Part shown: one piece after another, positions 30,006 to 38,726 of the stretch
Position numbering within the stretch: position 1 is the first letter of the stretch
Layout: the number at the start of each line of letters is the position of its first letter
Assembly (NCBI RefSeq): GCF_013282665.1
Contig: NZ_CP054041.1
Span: forward strand, 2,648,001 to 2,712,000
Source: Listeria monocytogenes
Lineage (GTDB): Bacteria > Bacillota > Bacilli > Lactobacillales > Listeriaceae
Direction: 5' to 3'
DNA length: 64,000 nt
Translations under genes and position numbers: made by a program
Notes under the pieces: generated by a model
The model's input: only the letters and a program-made list of their open reading frames with translations
Told to the model about the DNA's origin: nothing
Databases searched by the model: none

Positions 30006-31313
30006 TTAACTCCTCGTTTCGGCTTGTTCTTTTTCTATTATTGTCACATCTGTTTTAGTTAACCCAAAAATACGTTTAAAATGTTCAATACTTGTAGTTG
30101 CATCATCTTCTACGGACATTTCTTTTAACTCTGAGATAGGCTGTTTCAGCATTTGGTTGATGATACTTTTCATATGTTTTCCGATTTGGATATATTCACG
30201 TTCTGTTAAGCCTGGAAGTTTATTTTCTAGACTAGTCATGGTAACTTCTTGCATATCAAGTGCCTTTTCACGCAAAGCACGAATAATTGGAACGACACCC
30301 AGCTGTTTCTCCCACTCGAAAAAATTATGAACTTCTGACTCAATCGTATCTTCCAGTTCCAGAACGATTTGTTGACGCTCTAATGAGTTTGCACTAACAA
30401 CTCCTGCCAAATCATCGATATCATACAAGTGGAAATTGGGAATATATGAACAATCATTTTCAACATTTCGGGGTAAACCGATATCAATCACAAGCATTGA
30501 ACTCGCTTTTTGCTCCATCAATTCTTGCATCGCAGTTTGTTTAATGATTGGTTCTGCCGCGCTTGTAGAAACGAGAACGATATCTGCAAGTAGCAAATGT
30601 TCATCCATGTTTTCGTATGCGCCCACTTTTGCTTGAAATTGGTTCGCTAATAACTCTGCATTTGCTTTCGTGCGGTTGATGATTGTTATATCTGTCAAGC
30701 CGCTCCCAGCAAGATTTTGCAGAGCAAGTTCACTCATTTCGCCTGCGCCAATCAGAACAATTTTCTTGTTATCTAATGAACCGTATAGTTTTTTTGCAAC
30801 TTCTACAGCTGCATAACTGACAGAAACAGCATTTTCATTGATTTTTGTATGGTGATGTACTTTTTTTGCGAAAGTAACTACTTCCCGAAAAAGTTTATTT
30901 AAAAGTGTACCTGTTGTAGCCGTTTGTTTGGCGATTTCGAATGCGTGTTTTACTTGTCCGAGGATTTGCGTTTCTCCAAGCACAAGCGAATCAAGTCCCG
31001 CGGTTACTTTATATAAATGATGGACAGCTGCTGTTTCTTCATGGAAAAACAAATAAGGCTCGATTTTTTCCATATCCATTTGAAACCAATTAGCCATAAA
31101 GCGTTTTAAGTAATATCTACCTGTATGTATTTGGTCAACAACCGCAACAATTTCTGTTCGATTGCACGTTGAAATAATAACATTTTCGAGGATACTTTTT
31201 TCCTGCTGTAATGTTACTAAGGCCATTTCTTCTTCGGTTTCTTTAAAAACTAATTTTTCGCGGATGTCGATTGGTGCTGTGTGATGATTCAGCCCCATGG
31301 TGAGAATAAACAT
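30006..31313 (-). CDS. hemA: Glutamyl-tRNA reductase
   Basis: First committed step of C5 heme synthesis: reduces Glu-tRNA to glutamate-1-semialdehyde with NADPH. 435 residues. Catalytic Cys50 in STCNRTE, GLDSLVLGETQILGQVK (about 105-121), NADPH motif LIGAGEMSELA near 187-197, and a C-terminal dimerisation helix. The start has TAGGAGG upstream. Promoter TTGGTG-17-TAGAAT lies in 31350-31380. Heme regulation of its stability is known in other species but not visible here. Confidence 0.97.
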   Translation of the reverse strand: MFILTMGLNHHTAPIDIREKLVFKETEEEMALVTLQQEKSILENVIISTCNRTEIVAVVDQIHTGRYYLKRFMANWFQMDMEKIEPYLFFHEETAAVHHLYKVTAGLDSLVLGETQILGQVKHAFEIAKQTATTGTLLNKLFREVVTFAKKVHHHTKINENAVSVSYAAVEVAKKLYGSLDNKKIVLIGAGEMSELALQNLAGSGLTDITIINRTKANAELLANQFQAKVGAYENMDEHLLLADIVLVSTSAAEPIIKQTAMQELMEQKASSMLVIDIGLPRNVENDCSYIPNFHLYDIDDLAGVVSANSLERQQIVLELEDTIESEVHNFFEWEKQLGVVPIIRALREKALDMQEVTMTSLENKLPGLTEREYIQIGKHMKSIINQMLKQPISELKEMSVEDDATTSIEHFKRIFGLTKTDVTIIEKEQAETRS

Positions 31314-31350
31314 TCGATAATCCTCCTAAAATTAAATTGAACTCTAATAC

Positions 31351-31379
31351 ATTCTACCACTTTTCGATGTGTACACCAA
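31351..31379 (-). promoter_or_regulatory. hemA promoter
   Basis: On the minus strand TTGGTG, a 17-base spacer and TAGAAT, about 40 bases before the hemA start. No convincing PerR or Fur box overlaps it. Confidence 0.55.
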
Positions 31380-31403
31380 ATAGTCCGTTTATGTATTTAG
31401 ACG

Positions 31404-31433
31404 GAAAAAAGAGCTGGATTTTTCATTCCAACT
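31404..31433 (-). terminator. Intrinsic terminator after ysxC
   Basis: GAGTTGGA and TCCAGCTC pair (one wobble) and end in TTTTTT on the minus strand, separating ysxC from the heme operon. Confidence 0.82.
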
Positions 31434-31440
31434 CCTTCTA

Positions 31441-32025
31441 TTATTCTATTCCCTCTTTGATAAACTGCCATGCTTCGTCTTTTCCCATTTTTGTTTCAGA
31501 GGAAAATAAGACAAATTTGTCATCAGGATCAAAATCAAGTGTTTCTCGCACAATTTTAGCATTTTTTTGCCATTTGCTGCGTGGGATTTTGTCTGCTTTC
31601 GTTGCTACAACGATGACAGGGATATCGTAATATTTCAGAAATTCATACATCATTCGGTCATCTTCTGTTGGCTTATGGCGTAAATCAACAATTTGGATAA
31701 CACCACGAAGTTGCTCGCGAGAAGTGATATAGGTTTCAATCATGACGCCCCATTTTTCTCGTTCGGTTTTCGACACTTTGGCGAAACCATAACCGGGTAC
31801 ATCGACAAAGAAAAGCGCTTCTTCAATTTTATAAAAATTTAGTGTTTGTGTTTTTCCTGGTTTTTGTGAAATTCTTGCCATACTTTTGCGGCGAATCATC
31901 GTATTAATAAAAGATGATTTTCCAACGTTTGATCGACCTGCAAGTGCATATTCTGGAAGGTCTGTCTCGGGATATTGCTCTGGTCGAACAGCGCTTATTA
32001 TTAGTTCTACATTATTTACATCCAT
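31441..32025 (-). CDS. ysxC: Ribosome-biogenesis GTPase YsxC (EngB)
   Basis: TrmE-Era-type GTPase needed for 50S assembly. 194 residues. P-loop [12 protein letters not shown] near 29-40, switch [13 protein letters not shown], base-specificity TKADKIP, and a C-terminal [16 protein letters not shown] start at MDVNNVEL (ATG 32025) because AGGATGG lies 6 bases upstream; an ATG eight codons earlier has no such site. Between thrS and hemA; in Bacillus it follows lonA. Confidence 0.95.
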   Translation of the reverse strand: MDVNNVELIISAVRPEQYPETDLPEYALAGRSNVGKSSFINTMIRRKSMARISQKPGKTQTLNFYKIEEALFFVDVPGYGFAKVSKTEREKWGVMIETYITSREQLRGVIQIVDLRHKPTEDDRMMYEFLKYYDIPVIVVATKADKIPRSKWQKNAKIVRETLDFDPDDKFVLFSSETKMGKDEAWQFIKEGIE

Positions 32026-32092
32026 AATTTTCCATCCTGTTCTATTCATTATCTTTTACTAGTATAACGGAAAAAGAGGAAAAAAGCACCAT

Positions 32093-32127
32093 GAAAAAAT
32101 ACTGTCCCCTTTAAGAGACAGTATTTT
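32093..32127 (-). terminator. Intrinsic terminator after thrS
   Basis: AATACTGTCTC and GGGACAGTATT pair around a short loop and run into TTTTTT on the minus strand. Confidence 0.88.
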
Positions 32128-32132
32128 CGTGA

Positions 32133-34055
32133 TTAATATTTGCTTACTTCAGCAACAACTTGTGCGATAAACGCATCTAGATCCATTGTTTCAGATTCTT
32201 TGGATCCGTAACGACGAACGTTAACCGAACCAGCTTCTACTTCTTGATCTCCTAATACTAAAGCATAAGGAATTTTCTTGGTTTGTGCTTCACGGATTTT
32301 ATATCCTAATTTTTCATTACGATCATCCACTTCAGCTCGGAGTCCAGCGCGTTGCAATTTATCTTGTACACCTTTTGCATAATCTAAATGTGCATCTGCG
32401 TTAACTGGAATAAGTTCCATTTGAATTGGAGCTAACCAAGTTGGGAAAGCACCTTTGTATTCTTCGATTAGATATGCGACAAAACGTTCCATTGTTGATA
32501 CAACTCCGCGGTGAATGACAACTGGACGATGTTTCTCACCATCTTCGCCAATGTAAGTTAAATCAAAGCGTTCTGGAAGTAAGAAGTCAAGTTGTACAGT
32601 GGAAAGTGTTTCTTCTTTTCCTATTGCAGTTTTCACTTGAACATCTAGTTTTGGACCGTAAAATGCAGCTTCGCCTTCTGCTTCATAGTAATCCATTTCC
32701 ATTTCGTCCATGGCGGATTTAAGCATGTCTTGTGCTTTTTCCCACATAGCATCATCGTCAAAATATTTTTCAGTATTTTTCGGATCGCGATAACTTAGAC
32801 GGAAAGAGTAATCTGTAATATCAAAGTCTTTATATACTTCTAAAATTAGCTCTACGACACGTTTGAACTCATCTTTGATTTGATCGGGACGAACAAACAC
32901 GTGTGCATCATTTAAAGTCATTCCACGAACACGTTGAAGACCTGCAAGCGCCCCACTCATTTCATAACGATGCATCATACCAAGCTCCGCGATACGGATT
33001 GGTAGTTCACGGTAGCTATGGATATCATTTTTATAAATCATCATATGGTGCGGGCAGTTCATTGGACGTAAAACAAGCTCCTCATTGTCCATTTTCATTG
33101 TTGGGAACATACCATCATCGTAATGATCCCAGTGACCGCTTGTTTTATAAAGCTCAACATTAGCCATAATTGGAGTGTAGACATGATTGTAACCAAGGCG
33201 TTCTTCTTTATCCACAATATAACGTTCGATGACGCGTCGGATAGTCGCACCTTTTGGTAACCAAAGTGGTAAGCCTTGACCAACTTCAACGCTATTTGTA
33301 AATAAATCTAATTCTTTACCTAATTTACGATGGTCGCGCTCTTTCGCTTCTTTTTGCATTTGGATAAATTCTTTTAAGCCATTTTTATCGAAGAAAGCTG
33401 TCCCGTAAATACGTTGTAACATTTTGTTATTGCTGTCTCCGCGCCAATATGCACCAGCCACACTAAGTAGTTTGAACACTTGGATTTTGCCAGTGGAAGG
33501 AACATGGACTCCACGACAAAGGTCGAAAAATTCACCTTGTGTATAAATTGTCACTGTTTCATCTTCTGGGATTGCTTCGATAAGTTCTAATTTATACTGA
33601 TCACCAATTGCTTTGAAACGTTTAATTGCTTCTTCACGAGAAACAACTTCGCGCTCAATTGGGATATTTTCACGCACAATTTTTTGCATTTCTTTTTCAA
33701 TTTCAACGAGAGATTCATCGCTAATAACTGCCTCTGTATCGATATCATAATAGAAACCAGTATCAATCGCTGGGCCAACACCAAATTTCACATCTGGATA
33801 AAGGCGTTTCAATGCTTGAGCCATTAAATGAGCTGTACTGTGACGCAAAATGCCAAGCGCATCTTCATGGTCTGGTGTTACGATTTCGATTGCTCCGTCT
33901 TCGTGGATTGGTGTTACTAAATCAAGTAACTCCCCGTTTAATTTACCTGCGAGTGCTTTCTTTTTTAGCCCTGGGCTGATAGAAGCAGCAATATCTGCTG
34001 TTGAAACGCCTGGCTCAAATTCTTTTACTGCACCGTCTGGAAATGTGATTTTCAT
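32133..34055 (-). CDS. thrS: Threonyl-tRNA synthetase
   Basis: Class II synthetase. 640 residues from the ATG at 34055 (AAAGGAGAG upstream). TGS domain 1-60 ([14 protein letters not shown]), editing domain with [13 protein letters not shown] near 71-83 and the conserved [10 protein letters not shown], catalytic core with the zinc Cys in [12 protein letters not shown], motif 2 [21 protein letters not shown], motif 3 [11 protein letters not shown], and the anticodon domain to the end. Controlled by a T-box leader and its own promoter after dnaI. Confidence 0.98.
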   Translation of the reverse strand: MKITFPDGAVKEFEPGVSTADIAASISPGLKKKALAGKLNGELLDLVTPIHEDGAIEIVTPDHEDALGILRHSTAHLMAQALKRLYPDVKFGVGPAIDTGFYYDIDTEAVISDESLVEIEKEMQKIVRENIPIEREVVSREEAIKRFKAIGDQYKLELIEAIPEDETVTIYTQGEFFDLCRGVHVPSTGKIQVFKLLSVAGAYWRGDSNNKMLQRIYGTAFFDKNGLKEFIQMQKEAKERDHRKLGKELDLFTNSVEVGQGLPLWLPKGATIRRVIERYIVDKEERLGYNHVYTPIMANVELYKTSGHWDHYDDGMFPTMKMDNEELVLRPMNCPHHMMIYKNDIHSYRELPIRIAELGMMHRYEMSGALAGLQRVRGMTLNDAHVFVRPDQIKDEFKRVVELILEVYKDFDITDYSFRLSYRDPKNTEKYFDDDAMWEKAQDMLKSAMDEMEMDYYEAEGEAAFYGPKLDVQVKTAIGKEETLSTVQLDFLLPERFDLTYIGEDGEKHRPVVIHRGVVSTMERFVAYLIEEYKGAFPTWLAPIQMELIPVNADAHLDYAKGVQDKLQRAGLRAEVDDRNEKLGYKIREAQTKKIPYALVLGDQEVEAGSVNVRRYGSKESETMDLDAFIAQVVAEVSKY

Positions 34056-34099
34056 ACTAATCTCTCCTTTTCTTTTTTTAGTGTGGTTAGGATGGCAAA

Positions 34100-34355
34100 A
34101 TAAAAAACCCATCCCTCCTGTTGTCAAGGGACGAGTTTATGCTCGTGGTTCCACCCAAGATTCAGAAATAGCTAAATATAACTACTTCACTCTTGTCGCC
34201 TATAACGGAGCGAACCGTCTATTATTACTAGTTAAACACGTTCCTAATAGAAGTTCCAAGGTGGTCCAAATTTAAGTTCCAATAGAAGGTTCCCAGCTAA
34301 CCCTTCCTCTCTAAAATTTTCCGTTAAATTGGTTGTCCTTTTCATCACTTTGTTT
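34100..34355 (-). promoter_or_regulatory. T-box riboswitch of thrS
   Basis: T-box core TTGGGTGGAACCACG around 34143-34158, followed by a terminator hairpin (ACTCGTCCCT with AGGGATGGGT, then TTTTTT) before thrS. The specifier is probably ACC (threonine) within 34260-34265; two overlapping ACC triplets make the exact one uncertain. Confidence 0.9.
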
Positions 34356-34368
34356 TATATTACTTCAA

Positions 34369-34397
34369 ATTATAAGCCCGATTAAACATATTTGCAA
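34369..34397 (-). promoter_or_regulatory. thrS promoter
   Basis: TTGCAA at 34392-34397, 17-base spacer, TATAAT at 34369-34374, placed a few bases after the dnaI stop and directly before the T-box leader. Confidence 0.75.
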
Positions 34398-34404
34398 GCA
34401 CTTT

Positions 34405-35328
34405 TTAGAAACGGCGATTTTTACCTTCTAAGTTAACCTCTTTTGACAAATAGCGCACGCGTTCCATGATTCGGCGAGCTTTTAGTTTTTCTTCCGTGCC
34501 ATTTTGGGCAAACATTAGATGATTTTCTAGTTGATCCATGTTGTAATTTGACGAGAAGAAAGTGGGTAATTCCTCTTGCATCCGGAATTGTAAAATCGCA
34601 CCCAATACTTCATCACGCGTCCAAGCCGTCATTGATTCTGCCCCAATATCATCGAGCATCAATACTTCTGTCTCTTTCGCAAATTGAATTTTTTCCCCAA
34701 CAGTATTGTCAGAAATAGATTGTTTCACTTCGCGCATGAACTCGGGTAAATAAACAAGCGTCGATGAGATTCCTTTCAAAGCTAGCTCTTTCGCAAGGGC
34801 TCCAAGCAAGTAGGATTTTCCTGTTCCAAAGCTACCATGAATAAATAAGCCTTTGACACGCTCGCCACTTTTTGGAGGGTAATTATTTAAGAATTGATAC
34901 GCTTCCACAAGTGCCAATTGACGCGATTCTTCATCGGTATAAAAGTCCGCTAAATTCGCGTCCACTACTTGTTTAGGCATATAAAGAGAACGAATTCTCC
35001 GCTCAACTGCACGGCGTTTATCTTCTTCTATTTTCTCTTTCGTCGGATAATAGGTGACAGTGATGAATTCCCCATTAAGGACAAGTTTTGGCGCATAGCC
35101 GGGCATTAAGGTTTCTTCCTGTTCGGTGAATTTTTTGTGTTGTGTCATAAATTCATATAAATTGGACAAGTTTTGATTAACTAATTGCTCGGTAACCTCT
35201 TCTTTATGCTCTTTGAAAAAGTCTTGAATTGGTTGATAATGGAGAACTTGTTGTTTTAAACTTTGGTATTCTTTTTCAAAGTCGCGTCCTTCAAAAAGTT
35301 GTCCTAATGTTCTTTCGATGTTATCCAT
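34405..35328 (-). CDS. dnaI: Primosomal protein DnaI (helicase loader)
   Basis: AAA+ ATPase that loads the replicative helicase DnaC in Firmicutes. 307 residues. N-terminal helicase-binding domain with a spaced Cys-free helical region (1-130), Walker A HGSFGTGKSYLLG near 164-176, Walker B VLMLDDIGAES, sensor FFSSNYNMDQL, and an Arg finger region RRIMERVRYLS. Start at ATG 35328 fits AGGTG 6 bases upstream; a GTG three codons earlier overlaps that site. It follows dnaB directly, with 9 bases between. Confidence 0.95.
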   Translation of the reverse strand: MDNIERTLGQLFEGRDFEKEYQSLKQQVLHYQPIQDFFKEHKEEVTEQLVNQNLSNLYEFMTQHKKFTEQEETLMPGYAPKLVLNGEFITVTYYPTKEKIEEDKRRAVERRIRSLYMPKQVVDANLADFYTDEESRQLALVEAYQFLNNYPPKSGERVKGLFIHGSFGTGKSYLLGALAKELALKGISSTLVYLPEFMREVKQSISDNTVGEKIQFAKETEVLMLDDIGAESMTAWTRDEVLGAILQFRMQEELPTFFSSNYNMDQLENHLMFAQNGTEEKLKARRIMERVRYLSKEVNLEGKNRRF

Positions 35329-35337
35329 CTTCTTCAC

Positions 35338-36723
35338 CTACCTTTTATTTAGTCGTTCTTTAATTTCACGAACTTGTTCTTCGAGTGTTTGTTTTTCTTT
35401 ATCTGTCATTTTATTTTCCGCTGGAGCAACTTGCTCCTTATCAAACCAATCCGGCAAAATTTCTTTTCGCGTTGATTTTTGATAATTTCGGTTGTAATTA
35501 TTCGTTTTTGGTGTAGCTGACTCTTCTTGAAGTCGTTTGTATTTTTCGTGCTCTTGCCACGCTAGATCCATTGCTTCTTTTGCTGTTTTTACATTTTTTC
35601 GTTTCCAGTGAGCAGCAATCGTCATCATGTAATTTTTAGACAGCTTCCGATCAAGCCGGAGTAACACGTACTCAATCAGCACATTCATCACAGGAACTGG
35701 TAAATTTTGCTGGTTCATGACTTCTTCCACAACGCGCAAATCGGTTTCAGCGGGAACTGCCCCGTCTGAAATGTCTACCAAAAGTTGAAATGGCGTGATG
35801 CTCTCTAAATATACTTGCAGCGCTTCTTCATCATTTAAAGATTCTTCTGGCTCGTTGGCGACAGGTGTTTCCTGCTTCATTTGCAGTTTTGGCGGGGCTC
35901 CATGTTCGATGGTGTAACCTTCCCGAACTATTTTACGTAAATAAACAATATCAATTTCACCATTCGCATCAAGTGCACGATACAAATAACTCGGCATATC
36001 TTTTTCAGAAACTTGATAGATCCCATGCAGTTTTAGTATTGTTTGGTGTACTTCTTTTGTTATCTTTTCTCGAGCAATCATTCCAGGAGAAAGCAAACTC
36101 AAAAATAAATTGAAGTCAAAACTTGCGTCATCAAATTCAATTTCTTTGGCCGCAACTTTGTCTAGTAACGTTTGACTAGTATCAGTCGTAACTGCACTAT
36201 TACCACCTTTAAATGGTTCGAAAACATCTTGAAATGAACGAGTGATTTCGCTGTATGTATCGGTGGCAAATGTATCGTCTGCAAAAAAACGACGCAAACG
36301 TTGAAACTGCACATTGCCAATTTTGCTATATAAATAAATATTTAATAGTCCGTCCGAAAAAAACTTTTCTGGTGATAACGGTGGCAAGATTTCGTAAATA
36401 TAAAAACGTTGCTCATTCTCGGTTTTCACATAACTTTTTAGAAGACCTAAGCCTTCTAATTTCAGCCTTGCCTCGAATAACGCTTTCAAACTAATATCAA
36501 GCATGTTTAAAAGTTGGACGTGCGAATGTGCTTCTGACCAGAGTCTGTTTTCTTCGACTTCTGTAAACAGTGTTTGGTATAAAGCTAGACATGCCGCCCC
36601 CATTAGCGGTTGATATAACATCGTAATAATTTTTCTGTCGGCGCCGGTCAAGATTCCACTTGCTTTCACTTGATAGCTGTCTACCGCTTGAAGCTCCATC
36701 CAAAATTCCGTCAATTTACTCAC
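35338..36723 (-). CDS. dnaB: Replication initiation and membrane attachment protein DnaB
   Basis: Firmicute-specific primosome protein that, with DnaD and DnaI, loads helicase at oriC and stalled forks; it is not the helicase itself. 461 residues with two DnaB/DnaD-type domains; the second includes [17 protein letters not shown] near residues 390-410. The C-terminus is charged ([14 protein letters not shown]). The GTG start overlaps the nrdR stop as GTGA, which suggests coupling; a TTG three codons later with AGGTGAG upstream is a credible alternative. Confidence 0.93.
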   Translation of the reverse strand: MSKLTEFWMELQAVDSYQVKASGILTGADRKIITMLYQPLMGAACLALYQTLFTEVEENRLWSEAHSHVQLLNMLDISLKALFEARLKLEGLGLLKSYVKTENEQRFYIYEILPPLSPEKFFSDGLLNIYLYSKIGNVQFQRLRRFFADDTFATDTYSEITRSFQDVFEPFKGGNSAVTTDTSQTLLDKVAAKEIEFDDASFDFNLFLSLLSPGMIAREKITKEVHQTILKLHGIYQVSEKDMPSYLYRALDANGEIDIVYLRKIVREGYTIEHGAPPKLQMKQETPVANEPEESLNDEEALQVYLESITPFQLLVDISDGAVPAETDLRVVEEVMNQQNLPVPVMNVLIEYVLLRLDRKLSKNYMMTIAAHWKRKNVKTAKEAMDLAWQEHEKYKRLQEESATPKTNNYNRNYQKSTRKEILPDWFDKEQVAPAENKMTDKEKQTLEEQVREIKERLNKR

Positions 36724-37184
36724 CTATCTTTATTTTTTTCCATTAAATCTTTTAGCTCTTCTACAAACACACTAATATCTTTAAATTGGCGATAAACCGA
36801 AGCGAAGCGCACATAGGCAACTTCATCGAGATTCGCTAATTTATTCATCACTTTTTCACCAATTAAGTCAGAAGCAATTTCGCTGTCTCCAATATTACGC
36901 AGTTCGCGTTCTACCTCATTGACAATTTCTTCAATTTGTTCTGCGCTAACTGGTCGTTTTTCACATGCTCTTATTAAGCCGCGTCGCACTTTTTCACGAG
37001 CGAACTCTTCTCTTGCTCCGTCTTTTTTCACAACTATTAAAGGACTCTCTTCTACCTTTTCAAAAGTAGTAAAACGAAATCCGCATTTTTCACATTCACG
37101 CCGTCTTCGGATGGAATTGCCATCATCTGCCGGTCTTGAGTCTACAACACGTGTACCATTATATTGACAAGTAGGACATCTCAC
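36720..37184 (-). CDS. nrdR: Transcriptional repressor NrdR
   Basis: Nucleotide-sensing repressor of ribonucleotide reductase genes. 154 residues: zinc ribbon with Cys3, Cys6, Cys31 and Cys34, then an ATP-cone domain (about 49-139; [22 protein letters not shown]). The start is GTG at 37184, with AGGAGTG upstream; this start keeps the conserved MRCPTC end. Its stop overlaps the dnaB start, the nrdR-dnaB-dnaI order of Bacillus. Confidence 0.97.
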   Translation of the reverse strand: MRCPTCQYNGTRVVDSRPADDGNSIRRRRECEKCGFRFTTFEKVEESPLIVVKKDGAREEFAREKVRRGLIRACEKRPVSAEQIEEIVNEVERELRNIGDSEIASDLIGEKVMNKLANLDEVAYVRFASVYRQFKDISVFVEELKDLMEKNKDR

Positions 37185-37262
37185 AAAAAATCACTCCTAT
37201 CTCTAGCATTTCTCTATCTGTTTATTTGTATGCCTCATTATACCATGTGAAAGTAAGGGTGG

Positions 37263-37865
37263 CTATTTGTTCTTTACAAAACGTTCAATAAATGTATAAA
37301 CTTGTTTTTGCGTCTTTTCAAGGGACTCATTATTATCGATGACAAAATCAGCTTTTCTCGCCTTTTCATCGATTCCCATTTGGCTTTCAATTCTTCTTAA
37401 TGCATCTTCTTTTGTTAGATTATTTCGCTCCATCAAGCGTTTTAGCTCTGTTTCGGGGGTGGTCCAAACAACAACGATTTGATCTACCAACGATTCTAAA
37501 TGACTTTCAAACAAAAGCGGAATATCGAAAAAGACAAGTTCCTCGCCTGCTCCAAAAAAACGTTCTCGTGCTTCTAACATGTAGTCTTTCACACGAGGAT
37601 GCGTAATTTCATTTAACTTTTCACGTTTTTCTTTATCTTTAAAAATAATTTCTCCTAATTTAGCTCGATTTAACGTGCCATCTGCAAGTAAAATTTCTTC
37701 CCCAAAATAAGCAACGATTTCCTTTAATCCTTCTGTACCTGGTTCCACTACTTTTCTAGCAGCAATATCTGCATCTACTAACGGAATTCCCACTTGCTGA
37801 ATCATGTTACTCACTGTTGATTTCCCTGTAGCTACACTTCCTGTTAATCCAATCGTTTTCCCCAT
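37263..37865 (-). CDS. coaE: Dephospho-CoA kinase
   Basis: Last step of coenzyme A synthesis, phosphorylating dephospho-CoA. 200 residues. P-loop GSVATGKS at 9-16 (IGLTGSVATGKST), DADIAARKVVEPG, FFDIPLLFES, and the lid VVWTTPETELKRLMERN. ATG at 37865 lies 16 bases after the mutM stop, with only a weak ribosome site (GAGCTG), so coupling with mutM is likely. Confidence 0.95.
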   Translation of the reverse strand: MGKTIGLTGSVATGKSTVSNMIQQVGIPLVDADIAARKVVEPGTEGLKEIVAYFGEEILLADGTLNRAKLGEIIFKDKEKREKLNEITHPRVKDYMLEARERFFGAGEELVFFDIPLLFESHLESLVDQIVVVWTTPETELKRLMERNNLTKEDALRRIESQMGIDEKARKADFVIDNNESLEKTQKQVYTFIERFVKNK

Positions 37866-37881
37866 GATTTCAGCTCGCTTT

Positions 37882-38703
37882 CTATTTTTGGCAATTCGGG
37901 CAAAAATGTGTCCCGCGTCCATTTAATTTGATTTTTTCAATCGGCGTTCCGCAAACAACACATGGTTCGTCTGTTTTGCCGTATACTTTTAATTTATCTT
38001 GATATTGTCCAAGCTTACCTTGCGAATTCACATAGGTTCTGACAGTGGAGCCACCAAGTGCTACAGCTTCAGTCATAATCCTTTTTGTCGCTTCAAAAAT
38101 GCGTTTGATTTCTTTGTCTGAAAGTGAGTTAGCCGCTCTTTCTGGACGTACTTTTGCTTCAAAGCAAATTTCATCCGCATAAATATTTCCAACCCCAGCT
38201 ACTAACTTTTGATCAAGTAAAGCTGTTTTGATGGCACGGCTTGTTTTTTTCACGCCAGTCGCAAAATCCGTTAGTGTAAAAGCTGGCGTCAGCGGTTCTG
38301 GGCCAAGCTTTTTAATTGACCGCGTCTCACCCTCACCGTATTTATTCGTTACTTCCATCGTGCCGAATTTTCGCACATCTAAAAAGCGCAATTCCGTGTG
38401 ATCCTCAAAATGAAAAATAATATGTGTATGCTTACTAACCTCTTCCTTTTCATCCATTAACCGAAATTTACCTTCCATTCGTAAATGCGATAAAATCGTA
38501 CAGTTGGTTAAATCAAAAAGCAAGAATTTCCCGCGGCGCCGTACACCCTCTATTTCTTGCCCGACAAGCATATGCACAAACTCATCGGGTGGTGTTGAGA
38601 CAATCATTTTTGGGACATGAACAATTACTTGATCTATTTTTTTACCTGGGACTAGTTCTTGTAATGTTGCGCGGACATTTTCTACTTCCGGCATTTCTGG
38701 CAT
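37882..38703 (-). CDS. mutM: Formamidopyrimidine-DNA glycosylase
   Basis: Base-excision glycosylase/AP lyase removing 8-oxoguanine. 273 residues. After Met removal the N-terminal Pro2 of PEMPEVE is the nucleophile; Lys near 59 (RRGKFLLF), the H2TH region (LDQKLVAGVGNIYADEICFEA, about 165-185), and the zinc finger CVVCGTPIEKIKLNGRGTHFCPNC at the end. It follows polA by 23 bases; polA-mutM-coaE is conserved. Confidence 0.98.
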   Translation of the reverse strand: MPEMPEVENVRATLQELVPGKKIDQVIVHVPKMIVSTPPDEFVHMLVGQEIEGVRRRGKFLLFDLTNCTILSHLRMEGKFRLMDEKEEVSKHTHIIFHFEDHTELRFLDVRKFGTMEVTNKYGEGETRSIKKLGPEPLTPAFTLTDFATGVKKTSRAIKTALLDQKLVAGVGNIYADEICFEAKVRPERAANSLSDKEIKRIFEATKRIMTEAVALGGSTVRTYVNSQGKLGQYQDKLKVYGKTDEPCVVCGTPIEKIKLNGRGTHFCPNCQK

Positions 38704-38726
38704 TTATAAACTCCCCGTTTCTCTAT

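Noticed and set aside
31314..31440. PerR or Fur box upstream of hemA
   Set aside because: The best alignment to the PerR consensus matched only about half the positions.
33850..34275. 141-codon plus-strand frame opposite thrS and its T-box
   Set aside because: Complement of a conserved coding region and an RNA leader; no promoter or ribosome site.
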